NCBI RefSeq assembly: GCF_018882185.1
Contig: NZ_JACVOY010000002.1
Span: forward strand, 248,001 to 312,000
Direction: 5' to 3'
Origin: Polynucleobacter sp. AP-Latsch-80-C2
GTDB lineage: Bacteria > Pseudomonadota > Gammaproteobacteria > Burkholderiales > Burkholderiaceae
Length of the DNA stretch: 64,000 nucleotides
Part shown: positions 17,622-27,699 of the stretch, one piece after another
How positions within the stretch are numbered: position 1 is the first letter of the stretch
Layout: every line of letters starts with the position of its first letter
Translations under genes and position numbers: made by a program
Notes under the pieces: generated by a model
Seen by the model: the letters and a program-made list of their open reading frames with translations, nothing else
Told to the model about the DNA's origin: nothing
Databases searched by the model: none

Positions 17622-18512
17622 TTAGTTGAATAATTCTGAGGAGTATTGCTCTGCTGTGAAGGGGGCTAAATCGTTAATTCCTTCACCTTTGCCTAGGGCT
17701 AAAACTGCAGGTTTTGGACCTTCTTGGAGGGTATGGGCCAAAGCGCAGATCACACCACCCTTGGCGGTCCCATCTAGCTTGGTTACGATGATTCCGGTAA
17801 GCCCCAGAGCTGCATGGAAGGCCTTAACCTGGCTTAAACCGTTTTGTCCTGTATTGCCATCTAAAACCAAAAGCGTGTGGTGTGGGGCCCCAGGAAGGGC
17901 TTTACCAATGACGCGTTTTACCTTCTTAAGCTCTTCCATTAGGTGATCTTGTGTTGCAAGACGACCGGCGGTATCAATAATCAAAATATCGCTCTTGCGA
18001 GAGATGGCCGAATGAATCGCATCATGCGCTACTGCAGCAGCATCGCCACCTTCTTGGGTGATGACGTCCACTTGGTTTCTACCGCCCCACTCTTGTAATT
18101 GATTGCGCGCTGCAGCTCTGAAGGTATCCCCAGCAGCGAGCAGTACTGATTTATTTTGCGCCTGAAATAGGCGGCAAAGCTTACCGATCGTCGTTGTCTT
18201 GCCGGCGCCATTCACGCCCACGACTAGCCAAATCTCTGGAATAGCTGCTTTGTCAGCGATAAATAGGGGGTTGACTGCAGACTCTAAGGGCTTGAGTAGT
18301 GCGCTAACTTCAGTAATGAGTAGCGCTTGTAGCTCCTCAGGAGTAGAAACTTTTTCTGATTTAGCAGCCTTGCGTAATTTACCGATCAATTGTTCGGTCG
18401 TAGGCAGGCCCACATCACTTTGAATCAGTGATTCTTCTAAAGTTTCAAACCAGGCTTCATCAGTCTTGCCTGATTTAAAAAGAGATCCGAGGGTTTTACG
18501 TAAGCCGAACAT
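17622..18512 (-). CDS. ftsY: Signal recognition particle receptor FtsY
   Basis: A 296-residue SRP GTPase that docks ribosomes at the membrane with Ffh. G-domain motifs are GVNGAGKTTTIGKL, DTAGR, TKLDGTAKGG and the closing GKGEGINDLAPF. It lacks the long acidic N-terminal A domain of E. coli FtsY; the protein is essentially the NG core. It is divergent from the M16 peptidase gene and upstream of rpoH. Confidence 0.95.
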   Translation of the reverse strand: MFGLRKTLGSLFKSGKTDEAWFETLEESLIQSDVGLPTTEQLIGKLRKAAKSEKVSTPEELQALLITEVSALLKPLESAVNPLFIADKAAIPEIWLVVGVNGAGKTTTIGKLCRLFQAQNKSVLLAAGDTFRAAARNQLQEWGGRNQVDVITQEGGDAAAVAHDAIHSAISRKSDILIIDTAGRLATQDHLMEELKKVKRVIGKALPGAPHHTLLVLDGNTGQNGLSQVKAFHAALGLTGIIVTKLDGTAKGGVICALAHTLQEGPKPAVLALGKGEGINDLAPFTAEQYSSELFN

Positions 18513-18516
18513 AATC

Positions 18517-18538
18517 GATACAATTTAAACCTTGTATC
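18517..18538. repeat. Inverted repeat between ftsY and the M16 genes
   Basis: GATACAA, eight bases, TTGTATC, a 7-bp perfect inverted repeat 4 bp before the ftsY ATG. It has no T-run. It may be an operator or a chance palindrome in A/T-rich DNA. Confidence 0.35.
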
Positions 18539-18575
18539 TTATCAATTTAATTCTAGGGATATGGTGATTTAGCAG

Positions 18576-19943
18576 ATGCGATCAAATTTACTCCGAATTT
18601 CCTTTTTCCTGTTCTTATTTGCGCCTTTGTCATGGGCAGCAAGTGGTCAACCGGCCGACACCCATGAGTTCAATTTAGACAATGGCCTTAAATTGATTGT
18701 TCGGGAAGATCATCGTGCCCCAACAGTCGCGCATATGGTTTGGTATCGCGCAGGCTCCATGGATGAAACCAATGGCCGCACGGGTGTTGCGCACGTACTT
18801 GAGCACATGATGTTTAAGGGTACTCATCAAGTGAAAGCAGGAGAATTTTCTCGCTTGGTAGCGGCAGTGGGTGGGCGCGAGAATGCTTTTACTTCACGTG
18901 ACTACACTGCGTATTTTCAGCAAGTGGAAAAATCCAAATTAGAGGATGTGATGAAGCTTGAAGCTGACCGCATGTCTAATCTCAATTTTGATGATGCAGA
19001 GTTTGCGAAAGAAATTCAGGTCATCATGGAAGAGCGCCGGCTTCGCACGGAAGACAATCCAAGTAGCCTTCTAAATGAATCACTGATGGCCACCGCATTT
19101 ATGAGTTCACCTTATCGTCATCCTGTCATTGGTTGGATGAATGATTTAGTCAATATGAAAGCTGCGGACGCGCGTGATTGGTATCGTAGTTGGTATGCAC
19201 CCAATAATGCGACAGTAGTCATCAGTGGTGATGTGGACCCACAGCAGATTTATAAGATGGTTCAGAAATATTATGGGTCTGCCACTCCACATGAGCTCCC
19301 AGTTCGGAAGCCCCAGATAGAACCACCGCAAAAAGGCATCAAACAGGTGTTAGTAAAAGCAGCTGCCGATAACGCGCAATTGGCGATGGCCTGGAAAGTG
19401 CCCCGTCTTGAGTCGGGCAAGCTAGATGATCCAGAGCCCTATGCGCTTGAGCTTTTATCCGCTGTACTCGATGGCTATGACAATGCGCGTCTTAATCGAG
19501 TGCTGGTGAAACAAGAGAAAGTCGTCAACGATGTGGGCGTTTCGTATGACATGGTGTCTCGTGGCCCCGAATTATTTCTGATTGGGGCTACGCTAGCCAA
19601 AGGTAAGACGGTTGATCAAGCACAAGCCAGTATTCGTAAAGCCTTGGATGATCTGAAGCAAAAAGGAATCTTAGAGTCTGAGTTAAAGCGTATTCAGGTG
19701 CGTATTTTGTCCGAGCAAATCTATAAGAGAGATTCCATCTTTGGTCAGGCTATGGAAATTGGTAGCAATGAGATGGCAGGATTTTCCTGGAAAGACATTG
19801 AGTATATGTTGGAGAAGATGCAAACGATTACTCCTGCACAGGTTCAAGCGGTCGCTAAAAAATATTTAGTCGATGAGGGTTTAACAATTGCCGTATTAGA
19901 TCCCCAAGCTCGTAAATCTGAACCAGCTAAGGAGAGTAAATAA
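18576..19943 (+). CDS. M16 family zinc peptidase (catalytic subunit)
   Basis: A 455-residue periplasmic peptidase with signal peptide (residues 1-21, cleavage near SWAASG). The inverted zinc motif HVLEH is at residues 73-77, with the distal glutamate expected in the EADRM-EEIQVIMEERR region. It is followed, with a one-base overlap (TAATG), by a second M16 gene lacking the motif; such pairs act as heterodimers. The substrate is unknown. Confidence 0.92.
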   Translation: MRSNLLRISFFLFLFAPLSWAASGQPADTHEFNLDNGLKLIVREDHRAPTVAHMVWYRAGSMDETNGRTGVAHVLEHMMFKGTHQVKAGEFSRLVAAVGGRENAFTSRDYTAYFQQVEKSKLEDVMKLEADRMSNLNFDDAEFAKEIQVIMEERRLRTEDNPSSLLNESLMATAFMSSPYRHPVIGWMNDLVNMKAADARDWYRSWYAPNNATVVISGDVDPQQIYKMVQKYYGSATPHELPVRKPQIEPPQKGIKQVLVKAAADNAQLAMAWKVPRLESGKLDDPEPYALELLSAVLDGYDNARLNRVLVKQEKVVNDVGVSYDMVSRGPELFLIGATLAKGKTVDQAQASIRKALDDLKQKGILESELKRIQVRILSEQIYKRDSIFGQAMEIGSNEMAGFSWKDIEYMLEKMQTITPAQVQAVAKKYLVDEGLTIAVLDPQARKSEPAKESK

Positions 19944-21292
19944 TGGGCGCTCTCAAAAAATTATTTGCTGTTGGTTTATTGGCTTTAGGTCTGGTGCACA
20001 GTGCTCATGCTGTTTTGCCGATTGAAAAGCTAGACTCCTATAAGGGTGCAAAGGTATACCTCGTTCAAACAAAAACTTTACCAATGGTTGATATTGAAAT
20101 CAGTATTGATGCGGGCGATCGTTATGATCCAAGCGGCAAGAGTGGCTTAGCGGATATGAGTGCTGCCCTGATGAGCTATGGGGTACGAGGCGATAGGGGA
20201 ATTTTGACTGAAGCCCAAATTGCCGATGAAATTGCTGACTTAGGTGCCAATATTGGGGTTTCCGTTGGCGGTGAGCGCGCGATTATGCGCATCCGCAGTT
20301 TGAGTCGAAAAGATTTGCGTGACAGGGCGGTGCAATTGGCGGCCTCTATGCTGAGTTCACCCCTATACGACGCCAAAATTCTGGAGCGAGAAAAGCAGCG
20401 CTCTATTACTAACTTACTTGAAGCAGAAACAAAGCCAGAATTTACTTTGGAACGCCGTTTTAAGAAAATGGTTTATGGCAACAATCCTTTGGGAGATTCT
20501 CCCAGTGTTAAATCGGTTGGCTCAGTAAATGTTGGTGATCTAAAACAGTTTCATAAGACTTTCTATCGTGGTGACCGGATGATTGTCAGCATTGTTGGTG
20601 ACGTGAGTCGTTCTCAGGCGGAGGAGGTCGTGCAAGCTCTGTTGCAAAAGATTCCAGCAACTGGACCCGCAATTGCGCAATTACCACCATTGCCACGTTC
20701 CCCGGTAGAGCCCTTGTCAGAGCGGGAGGTGCGAATTCCGTTCGACTCGCAGCAGGCGCATATTGCGATGGGTATGACCGCTATACCCCGCAATAATCCA
20801 GACTACTTTCCCCTGCTGGTAGGCAACTATGTATTGGGTGGTGGTGGTTTCGTATCGCGCTTAATGTCTGAGGTTCGAGAAAAGCGTGGGCTAGCCTATA
20901 GCGTATTTAGTTACTTCGCTCCAGGTAAAGACACAGGTATTTTTCAGGCGGGTTTGCAGACTAAAAATGATCAAGCAGCTTTAGCGCTTGAAGTCATGAG
21001 TGCGACGATTGCCAAATTTATTGCGGAAGGTCCTACGCCATCCGACTTAGTGGCGGCGAAGTCTAATTTAATTAATGGCTTCCCCTTACGTATTGATAAC
21101 AATCGCAAGTTATTGGATAACGTTTCATCTATCGCTTGGAATGAGCTACCGATCGATACACTCGAGGTTTGGACCAAGCAGGTTGAAGCAGTAACCTTGG
21201 AGCAAGTGACAGTGGCCTTTCAAAAGTATCTTGCCATGGATCGCATGAAGATCGTGGTCGTAGGTGCTCAGAGCAAAGCTGCTCCTCAGTAA
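19943..21292 (+). CDS. M16 family peptidase-like protein (non-catalytic partner)
   Basis: A 449-residue signal-peptide-bearing protein (cleavage near AHAVLP). It has the M16 fold, including the C-terminal VREKRGLAYSVFSYF motif, but no HxxEH motif in the N-terminal half; the equivalent region reads SGLADMSAALMSYG. It is therefore probably the substrate-binding half of a heterodimer with the preceding gene. It lies 3 bp before rsmD. Confidence 0.9.
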   Translation: MGALKKLFAVGLLALGLVHSAHAVLPIEKLDSYKGAKVYLVQTKTLPMVDIEISIDAGDRYDPSGKSGLADMSAALMSYGVRGDRGILTEAQIADEIADLGANIGVSVGGERAIMRIRSLSRKDLRDRAVQLAASMLSSPLYDAKILEREKQRSITNLLEAETKPEFTLERRFKKMVYGNNPLGDSPSVKSVGSVNVGDLKQFHKTFYRGDRMIVSIVGDVSRSQAEEVVQALLQKIPATGPAIAQLPPLPRSPVEPLSEREVRIPFDSQQAHIAMGMTAIPRNNPDYFPLLVGNYVLGGGGFVSRLMSEVREKRGLAYSVFSYFAPGKDTGIFQAGLQTKNDQAALALEVMSATIAKFIAEGPTPSDLVAAKSNLINGFPLRIDNNRKLLDNVSSIAWNELPIDTLEVWTKQVEAVTLEQVTVAFQKYLAMDRMKIVVVGAQSKAAPQ

Positions 21293-21295
21293 GAT

Positions 21296-21919
21296 ATGAA
21301 TAAAGTCGTTCATAAAAAAGGACAACAATCGGAGCCCCCTAAAAAGGTGAGGGTGATTGGTGGAGTGTGGCGGAGTAGATTGCTCACCGTCATTGATTTG
21401 CCGGGATTACGCCCAACTACGGATCGCGTTCGGGAGACTTTATTTAATTGGCTTGGACAAGATCTCAGCGGCCTACGTTGCTTGGATTTATTCGCGGGAA
21501 CAGGCGCATTGGGATTTGAGGCTGCTTCGCGCAATGCTCAGGCAGTTGTGCTGTTAGAGAAAGATAAAAAAGCCCACGCTCAGTTACAGGTGAACTTTAA
21601 ACTTTTGCAATCATCTCCTGTCTCTGGTGTAGTAGAAATTTTGCAACGAGATAGTTTGGAGTATTTGAAACAGCAAGCGGATCGCTCTAGCCATTTGATT
21701 TTTATTGACCCCCCTTTTCAGGATGCGCATTTACTCAACAATACCCTGATTGAGGCTGCTAGGGTCTGTGATGACTCTCAAGGTGGGGGTATTTATGTCG
21801 AGTTTCCCTCCATTCGCTCACGCGACGAAGTAGAGGCCCTCCTTCCTGAGTGGCATTGTGGAAAATACTTAGAAGCGGGGGCCGTAAAAGCCTGTCTATT
21901 TCGGGGTAGAAGAGGCTAA
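21296..21919 (+). CDS. rsmD: 16S rRNA (guanine-966-N2)-methyltransferase
   Basis: A 207-residue SAM-dependent methyltransferase acting on the 30S subunit. It has VRVIGGVWRSR, RPTTDRVRETLFNWL, the SAM loop LDLFAGTGALG and the catalytic IDPPFQ motif. The N-terminal lysine-rich start is a few residues longer than usual. It precedes coaD, a common arrangement. Confidence 0.94.
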   Translation: MNKVVHKKGQQSEPPKKVRVIGGVWRSRLLTVIDLPGLRPTTDRVRETLFNWLGQDLSGLRCLDLFAGTGALGFEAASRNAQAVVLLEKDKKAHAQLQVNFKLLQSSPVSGVVEILQRDSLEYLKQQADRSSHLIFIDPPFQDAHLLNNTLIEAARVCDDSQGGGIYVEFPSIRSRDEVEALLPEWHCGKYLEAGAVKACLFRGRRG

Positions 21920-21940
21920 ACTCTTGCCTGTAGCTGATAA

Positions 21941-22462
<522 letters not shown>

Positions 22463-22466
22463 GTAA

Positions 22467-23323
<857 letters not shown>

Positions 23324-23360
23324 GATGCGAGTTTAAAGATAAAAAGTATTTCTACAAATA

Positions 23361-23394
23361 GAAAAACGAAAGCCCGCTTACGCGGGCCTTCGTT
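23361..23394 (-). terminator. Rho-independent terminator after rplY
   Basis: A 13-bp stem with one mismatch (AACGAAAGCCCGC, 23365-23377, against 23382-23394), loop TTAC. Read on the minus strand it is followed by TTTTTC. It would end transcripts from prs-rplY before pth. Confidence 0.8.
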
Positions 23395-23418
23395 TGCAAA
23401 AGATGGAGCTCTAAATCA

Positions 23419-24066
23419 TTAAGCCTTGTCTTTTGCAGCGTCAGCAGCGGCGGCTGGAGCTGCAGCAGCTGCAGGAGCAGCCTCTTCAACTTCGGCAGCT
23501 TTAACGCTTGGAATACGTGCGTTTGCAAGCACTGGGTTCTCTTGCTCAACATGCAATACCAATGAAACACCTTTTGGCAATGCGAGGTCTTTAGCATGGA
23601 TTGAGTGACCCACTTCAATTTTGCTCAAGTCCACTTCGATGAACTCTGGCAAGTCTGCTGGTAAGCAAGAAATTTCGAGTTCAGTAGTGATGTGGCTAAT
23701 AGCAGCGCCTTGCAATTTCACAGCAGCTGAAGTTTCAGCGTTAGTGAAGTGCAATGGAACGCGCATGTGAACTTTTTCAGTCGCGGATACGCGCTGGAAG
23801 TCAATGTGCAAAACCAATGGCTTAAATGGATGCATCTGGTAATCACGCAACAACACTTTCTGTGTTTTGCCGCCGATTTCCAAATCTAGAATGGAAGAGT
23901 GAAATGCTTCCTTGCGGAGAGCATGAAACAGCGCATTGTGATCTAACTCAATAACAGCTGCTTGTTCTTTACTACCGTAAACGATTCCCGGAGTCTTACC
24001 GGAATTGCGCAGACGGCGGCTCGCACCCGTTCCCTGTACGCTTCTTTCAAAGGCTACAACTTTCAT
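23419..24066 (-). CDS. rplY: Ribosomal protein bL25 (CTC/TL5 type)
   Basis: A 215-residue 5S-rRNA-binding protein. It has the L25 N-terminal domain ([18 protein letters not shown]) and the C-terminal beta domain of the general-stress CTC form ([19 protein letters not shown]). The C-terminus ends in an Ala-rich, low-complexity tail after [11 protein letters not shown]. It lies between prs and pth, the usual betaproteobacterial order. Confidence 0.96.
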   Translation of the reverse strand: MKVVAFERSVQGTGASRRLRNSGKTPGIVYGSKEQAAVIELDHNALFHALRKEAFHSSILDLEIGGKTQKVLLRDYQMHPFKPLVLHIDFQRVSATEKVHMRVPLHFTNAETSAAVKLQGAAISHITTELEISCLPADLPEFIEVDLSKIEVGHSIHAKDLALPKGVSLVLHVEQENPVLANARIPSVKAAEVEEAAPAAAAAPAAAADAAKDKA

Positions 24067-24122
24067 ATTAAATTCCCTAGTTAAGGTTAATTTCCGTTCG
24101 CGACCAAACAGAAAAGCCTTCG

Positions 24123-24128
24123 ATTATA
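24123..24128 (-). promoter_or_regulatory. Candidate -10 box of rplY
   Basis: A perfect TATAAT on the minus strand 57 bp before the rplY ATG. The -35 region is poor. It would give a leader of about 50 bases. Confidence 0.45.
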
Positions 24129-24170
24129 TCGTGGGAATGGGGATTTTTGCCTACAAATGCCTCGGAACTA

Positions 24171-24201
24171 CCAAAAAACGGGGTAAAACAGCGTTTTTTG
24201 G
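24171..24201 (-). terminator. Hairpin after prs, probable terminator
   Basis: A 10-bp A/T-rich stem CCAAAAAACG / CGTTTTTTGG with an 11-base loop, starting one base after the prs stop. Its T-run lies inside the stem arm rather than after it, so termination may be partial. Confidence 0.5.
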
Positions 24202-24202
24202 C

Positions 24203-25159
24203 TTATTCGGCAAACATGGACATGACAGAATCGCCCTTGCTAATGCGGGAAAGGGTTTCGGCCAGGATGTGGGCTACGCTCAATTGACGAATTTTGCCAA
24301 CTTTCATTGCTTCAGCGGTCAAAGGAATAGTGTCGGTGACAACGAGCTCATCTAATTCTGAGGCTGCGATACGGGCTACCGCACCGCCTGATAGAACGGC
24401 ATGAGTACAGTAGGCGGTAACACCCTTAGCGCCACGCTCTTTGAGGGCTTCAGCAGCCTTACAGAGGGTTCCACCGGTATCGATGATGTCATCCATGATG
24501 ACGCAATGACGGCCTTCTACTTCGCCAATCAGGTGCATTACTTCAGAGACATTGGCTTTAGGACGACGTTTATCAATAATCGCTAAATCGGTACCCAATT
24601 GCTTAGCCATAGCGCGAGCACGGACAACGCCTCCAATGTCTGGAGAAACAATGATTAAATCTTTTTTGGTCTTCTGTGCCTCGAGGTCAGCCAGTAAAAC
24701 CGGAGACGCGTAGATGTTATCTACAGGGATATCAAAGAAGCCTTGAATTTGGTCGGCATGCAGATCCATCGTCAGAACGCGCTCAATGCCAGCTACTGAC
24801 TGGAGCATATTTGCCACGATTCGGGCAGAGATAGCAACCCGTGCAGAGCGGGGGCGGCGGTCTTGGCGAGCATAACCGAAGTAAGGGATCACTGCGGTTA
24901 TGCGGCTTGCTGATGCTCGTTTCAGGGCATCAATCATAATCATGAGCTCCATCAAACTATCGTTTGTCGGAGCACAGGTGGATTGGATTACAACGACATT
25001 TTTACCGCGGACGTTTTCTTGAATTTCTACCTGAATCTCACCATCTGAGAAGCGACCCACAAAGGCTTTTCCCATGGGGAGATTGAGCTCTTTGGCAACA
25101 GCCTGTGCCAAAACCGGATTTGCGTTGCCTGTAAATAGAGTCAATAAATCAGCGTTCAT
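24203..25159 (-). CDS. prs: Ribose-phosphate pyrophosphokinase (PRPP synthase)
   Basis: A 318-residue enzyme making PRPP from ribose 5-phosphate and ATP for nucleotide, histidine and tryptophan synthesis. It has [16 protein letters not shown], the flexible-loop [11 protein letters not shown] and the PRPP motif [13 protein letters not shown]. The length is normal. It lies 64 bp downstream of tRNA-Gln. Confidence 0.97.
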   Translation of the reverse strand: MNADLLTLFTGNANPVLAQAVAKELNLPMGKAFVGRFSDGEIQVEIQENVRGKNVVVIQSTCAPTNDSLMELMIMIDALKRASASRITAVIPYFGYARQDRRPRSARVAISARIVANMLQSVAGIERVLTMDLHADQIQGFFDIPVDNIYASPVLLADLEAQKTKKDLIIVSPDIGGVVRARAMAKQLGTDLAIIDKRRPKANVSEVMHLIGEVEGRHCVIMDDIIDTGGTLCKAAEALKERGAKGVTAYCTHAVLSGGAVARIAASELDELVVTDTIPLTAEAMKVGKIRQLSVAHILAETLSRISKGDSVMSMFAE

Positions 25160-25223
25160 GGGGGCGGTATGGGTTTGGGTAAGGGTTAAGGTCGTGTGGT
25201 TTCTTAAGCGTTTCTACAGTATT

Positions 25224-25300
25224 TGGCAGGGGAAGAAGGATTCGAACCTTCGCATGCTGGAATCAAAATCCAGTGCCTTAACCAGCTTGGCGATTCCCCT
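25224..25300 (-). tRNA. tRNA-Gln (anticodon TTG)
   Basis: A 77-nt cloverleaf with encoded CCA. The acceptor AGGGGAA pairs with TTCCCCT, the anticodon stem CTGGA/TCCAG encloses the loop with TTG, and GGTTCGAATCC forms the T arm. It lies between ispE and prs, a conserved position in betaproteobacteria, and is probably processed from a longer transcript. Confidence 0.97.
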
Positions 25301-25305
25301 ACAGG

Positions 25306-26190
25306 TCATTCTGAAGAAATCAAATTGTAAGCGGGATTTTTATTTAACCCCCGAACAATCCTACCTACCCACCCCTTGGGAAGATTTTGCAAAAGATTTT
25401 GGAGTTTTGCGTGATCGGTCTTAGGGTCTAAGACGGCAAAAACGCTACTTCCAGAGCCAGACATTCTGGGCGCTGAGCCCGGTACTGCCTGACTAATCCA
25501 ATCCAAAGCTTGCTTCACTTCAGGGCATATCCGCATCGCAACCGCCTGACAATCATTGGATTGATTCAACTGTGGTGATGCAAGAAAGCCATCAATTGTA
25601 ATCGGAGCGTGGTCTCGGGTCAATTCAGGGTCCTGAAAAATGCTGACGGTCGGGATACCCTGATTTGGAAAAATCACCAAAAAGTCTTGGGTTTCCAGGG
25701 AAATTTCTTGAATTTGCTCCCCGATGCCCTCAACAAAGGCATTTTTGCCAAAAATAAAGAAGGGCACGTCAGCCCCCAGTTTTAATCCCAGCATGTTCAA
25801 GGTCTGCTCATCCAATTTCAGATCCCACAGCGCATTTAAGCCAATCAAAGTTGTAGCAGCATCAGATGAGCCGCCACCTAAGCCGGCACCCATCGGAATT
25901 TCTTTTGTGAGGCCAATTTCAACACCGGACTCCACTTTACAAAAATCTTTCAGTAGCTTTGCTGCGCGGACAACTAAATCTTGTTCTGGAGGAACTCCAG
26001 GAATTGGATTAATACGACGCACTTCATTTTCTGGAATGACTTTGAGGGAGAGGGTGTCACACCAATCGATCAATTGAAAAACAGATTGCAGCAAGTGGTA
26101 GCCGTCAGCTCTGCGCCCCACAATATGCAGAAAAAGATTCAGTTTTGCAGGCGAACGCAGTACTACATTTTTTTGCAGCAACTTACTCAT
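25306..26190 (-). CDS. ispE: 4-diphosphocytidyl-2-C-methyl-D-erythritol kinase
   Basis: A 294-residue GHMP kinase of the MEP isoprenoid pathway. SPAKLNLFLHIVGRRADGYH and the ATP loop PMGAGLGGGSSDAA are clear, with the C-terminal RMSGSGSSVFAV. The ATG at 26190 was chosen over a TTG four codons earlier. It overlaps the end of the TPR-LolB gene by 8 bp (ATGAGTAA), so coupling is likely. Confidence 0.95.
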   Translation of the reverse strand: MSKLLQKNVVLRSPAKLNLFLHIVGRRADGYHLLQSVFQLIDWCDTLSLKVIPENEVRRINPIPGVPPEQDLVVRAAKLLKDFCKVESGVEIGLTKEIPMGAGLGGGSSDAATTLIGLNALWDLKLDEQTLNMLGLKLGADVPFFIFGKNAFVEGIGEQIQEISLETQDFLVIFPNQGIPTVSIFQDPELTRDHAPITIDGFLASPQLNQSNDCQAVAMRICPEVKQALDWISQAVPGSAPRMSGSGSSVFAVLDPKTDHAKLQNLLQNLPKGWVGRIVRGLNKNPAYNLISSE

Positions 26191-27664
26191 TGGGGCGATC
26201 AAACACTAAACGAATATCGATCGAGCCCACATTAGAGCTGCGAGTCATGATGAGTTTTTCGAGACGATTAGAGTCATCCCAGCTATACACTAAATTCCAA
26301 CCGTCTTGATCAATTTTGCTGACCTGACCTTTGGCATTTCTTTCAACGCTTGCATTGCTTCCTGGACGAATTTGTCCACGTAACCAATCGGATAGTCCAC
26401 GCGCTGGTAGCGGAAGTCCTAAGGTATTTTGAACCAGTGAATCTGCATCGATTGCAGTGACTACTTGGCCATCACGTTCGAGGCTAGCTTCTCCAGGAGT
26501 GATCGTAATCTTGGCAATCGAGCCACCAACAGGATTGCGAATCTCTAAGATGTCTTTCAGTTCATCCTGTGTCAGAGTAAATCCACCAGATCCTCCTTGA
26601 TTCTGCGTGTTTGTCAGCCCAGTCACTTTTACGGCAAAGCGGCCATCCCAAGTGCCCTTAGCGCCCTGCTCTGCTACTGACCAATTGGGCTTCAAGCGTT
26701 TTAAGGTTTCTTTAAGGGTGGGATTATTGGCGTCTAGCTTTTGACCTTGACGCCAAATTTCTTCAGCTTGGTTTGGTTGATTCATCACCCACAATACCTC
26801 GCCCAAATGCGCAGCTATATCTGCCTCTGGTTTTGTGTTGTAGGCCTGCTGAAGTTGTTCTAAAGCAAGTGCATTCTTACCCATGCGAAAGTTCACCCAA
26901 CCCAAGCTATCTAAGATGAAGCTATCTTTAGGAGAGAGTTGATGTGCTTTACTGATGAGTACAAATGCTTCGGGCAATTTGAGATTGCGATCTGCTAATG
27001 AATACCCTAAGGCATTAAGTGCATTTACATCGTTAGGATTTTTACGCAATACTTCACGCAAGGTCTTTTCCATCACATCTAAGCGACCTATTTTTTCTGC
27101 CGCCATTGCATAGGTGTAAAGCAGGTTAATGTCTTTAGGTGAAATTTTTACAGTAGACGCGATTTCATAAAAAGCAGTCAGTGCACCGGTTTCATCTTTG
27201 GATTTAGCAAGCAAGGCCTGCAATTGCATGAGGGTATTTTCTTGCTGAGCAGGCGTTTGAAGTTTTAATAAGTTGATTGCTGGTTTGACGGCATCTGACC
27301 AGCGGTCGCTCAAGATTAATAAAGTAATTAAAACCTCTTTGGGTTTTGTGTCAGAAGCGGGTACCAGGCTATCCCACGATTGGGCAGCTTGAAGCGCTAA
27401 ATTCGGTGAGCCTGCAGCAATCGCAATTTCCATAGCTCTTTGGGCAAGGCGAGGGTCCTGATACTGACGAGCCATTTCTAGATAGGTACTGAAAGCTAAG
27501 CCTGCTTCACCTCGTTGTAAGGCAATCTCAGAGGCAAGTACCTCAAAAATAGCTTCCCCAGACTGCAATCCGTCCGTTTGAGCGCTCGCAGGAAGACTTA
27601 CTCCGCCAGCCAGTGCCGCAAGCAGTAAACCTTGTAAAAGTGACTTAAATCTCAATTTACTCAT
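26183..27664 (-). CDS. TPR-LolB fusion protein, periplasmic
   Basis: A 493-residue protein (from ATG 27664). It has a signal peptide (cleavage near ASAQTDG), then tetratricopeptide repeats over about residues 35-320, where ALNALGYSLAD, ILDSLGWVNFRMGK and AHLGEVLWVMNQ are typical. A C-terminal LolB domain of about 150 residues carries WDGRFAVKV, GLPLPARGLSDWLRGQ and DGWNLVY. LolB normally receives lipoproteins at the outer membrane and is itself a lipoprotein. Here there is no cysteine at all, so no lipid anchor. Position before ispE is the usual place of lolB. Confidence 0.88.
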   Translation of the reverse strand: MSKLRFKSLLQGLLLAALAGGVSLPASAQTDGLQSGEAIFEVLASEIALQRGEAGLAFSTYLEMARQYQDPRLAQRAMEIAIAAGSPNLALQAAQSWDSLVPASDTKPKEVLITLLILSDRWSDAVKPAINLLKLQTPAQQENTLMQLQALLAKSKDETGALTAFYEIASTVKISPKDINLLYTYAMAAEKIGRLDVMEKTLREVLRKNPNDVNALNALGYSLADRNLKLPEAFVLISKAHQLSPKDSFILDSLGWVNFRMGKNALALEQLQQAYNTKPEADIAAHLGEVLWVMNQPNQAEEIWRQGQKLDANNPTLKETLKRLKPNWSVAEQGAKGTWDGRFAVKVTGLTNTQNQGGSGGFTLTQDELKDILEIRNPVGGSIAKITITPGEASLERDGQVVTAIDADSLVQNTLGLPLPARGLSDWLRGQIRPGSNASVERNAKGQVSKIDQDGWNLVYSWDDSNRLEKLIMTRSSNVGSIDIRLVFDRPNE

Positions 27665-27670
27665 AAGCAC

Positions 27671-27676
27671 ATTCTA
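27671..27676 (-). promoter_or_regulatory. Candidate -10 box of the TPR-LolB gene
   Basis: TAGAAT on the minus strand, six bases, then ATG at 27664: the leaderless layout. The box favours ATG 27664 over GTG 27670. No Shine-Dalgarno or good -35 is present. Confidence 0.5.
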
Positions 27677-27687
27677 ATCCGCGAATC

Positions 27688-27693
27688 TACAAT
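27688..27693 (+). promoter_or_regulatory. Candidate -10 box of mutM
   Basis: TACAAT, six bases, then the mutM ATG at 27700. No Shine-Dalgarno lies before the start. It is back-to-back with the TPR-LolB -10, 11 bp apart. Confidence 0.45.
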
Positions 27694-27699
27694 TCATTT

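Noticed and set aside
24005..24355. Plus-strand ORF of 116 codons across the rplY-prs gap
   Set aside because: It overlaps the promoter and terminator region and parts of both genes; no signals of expression.
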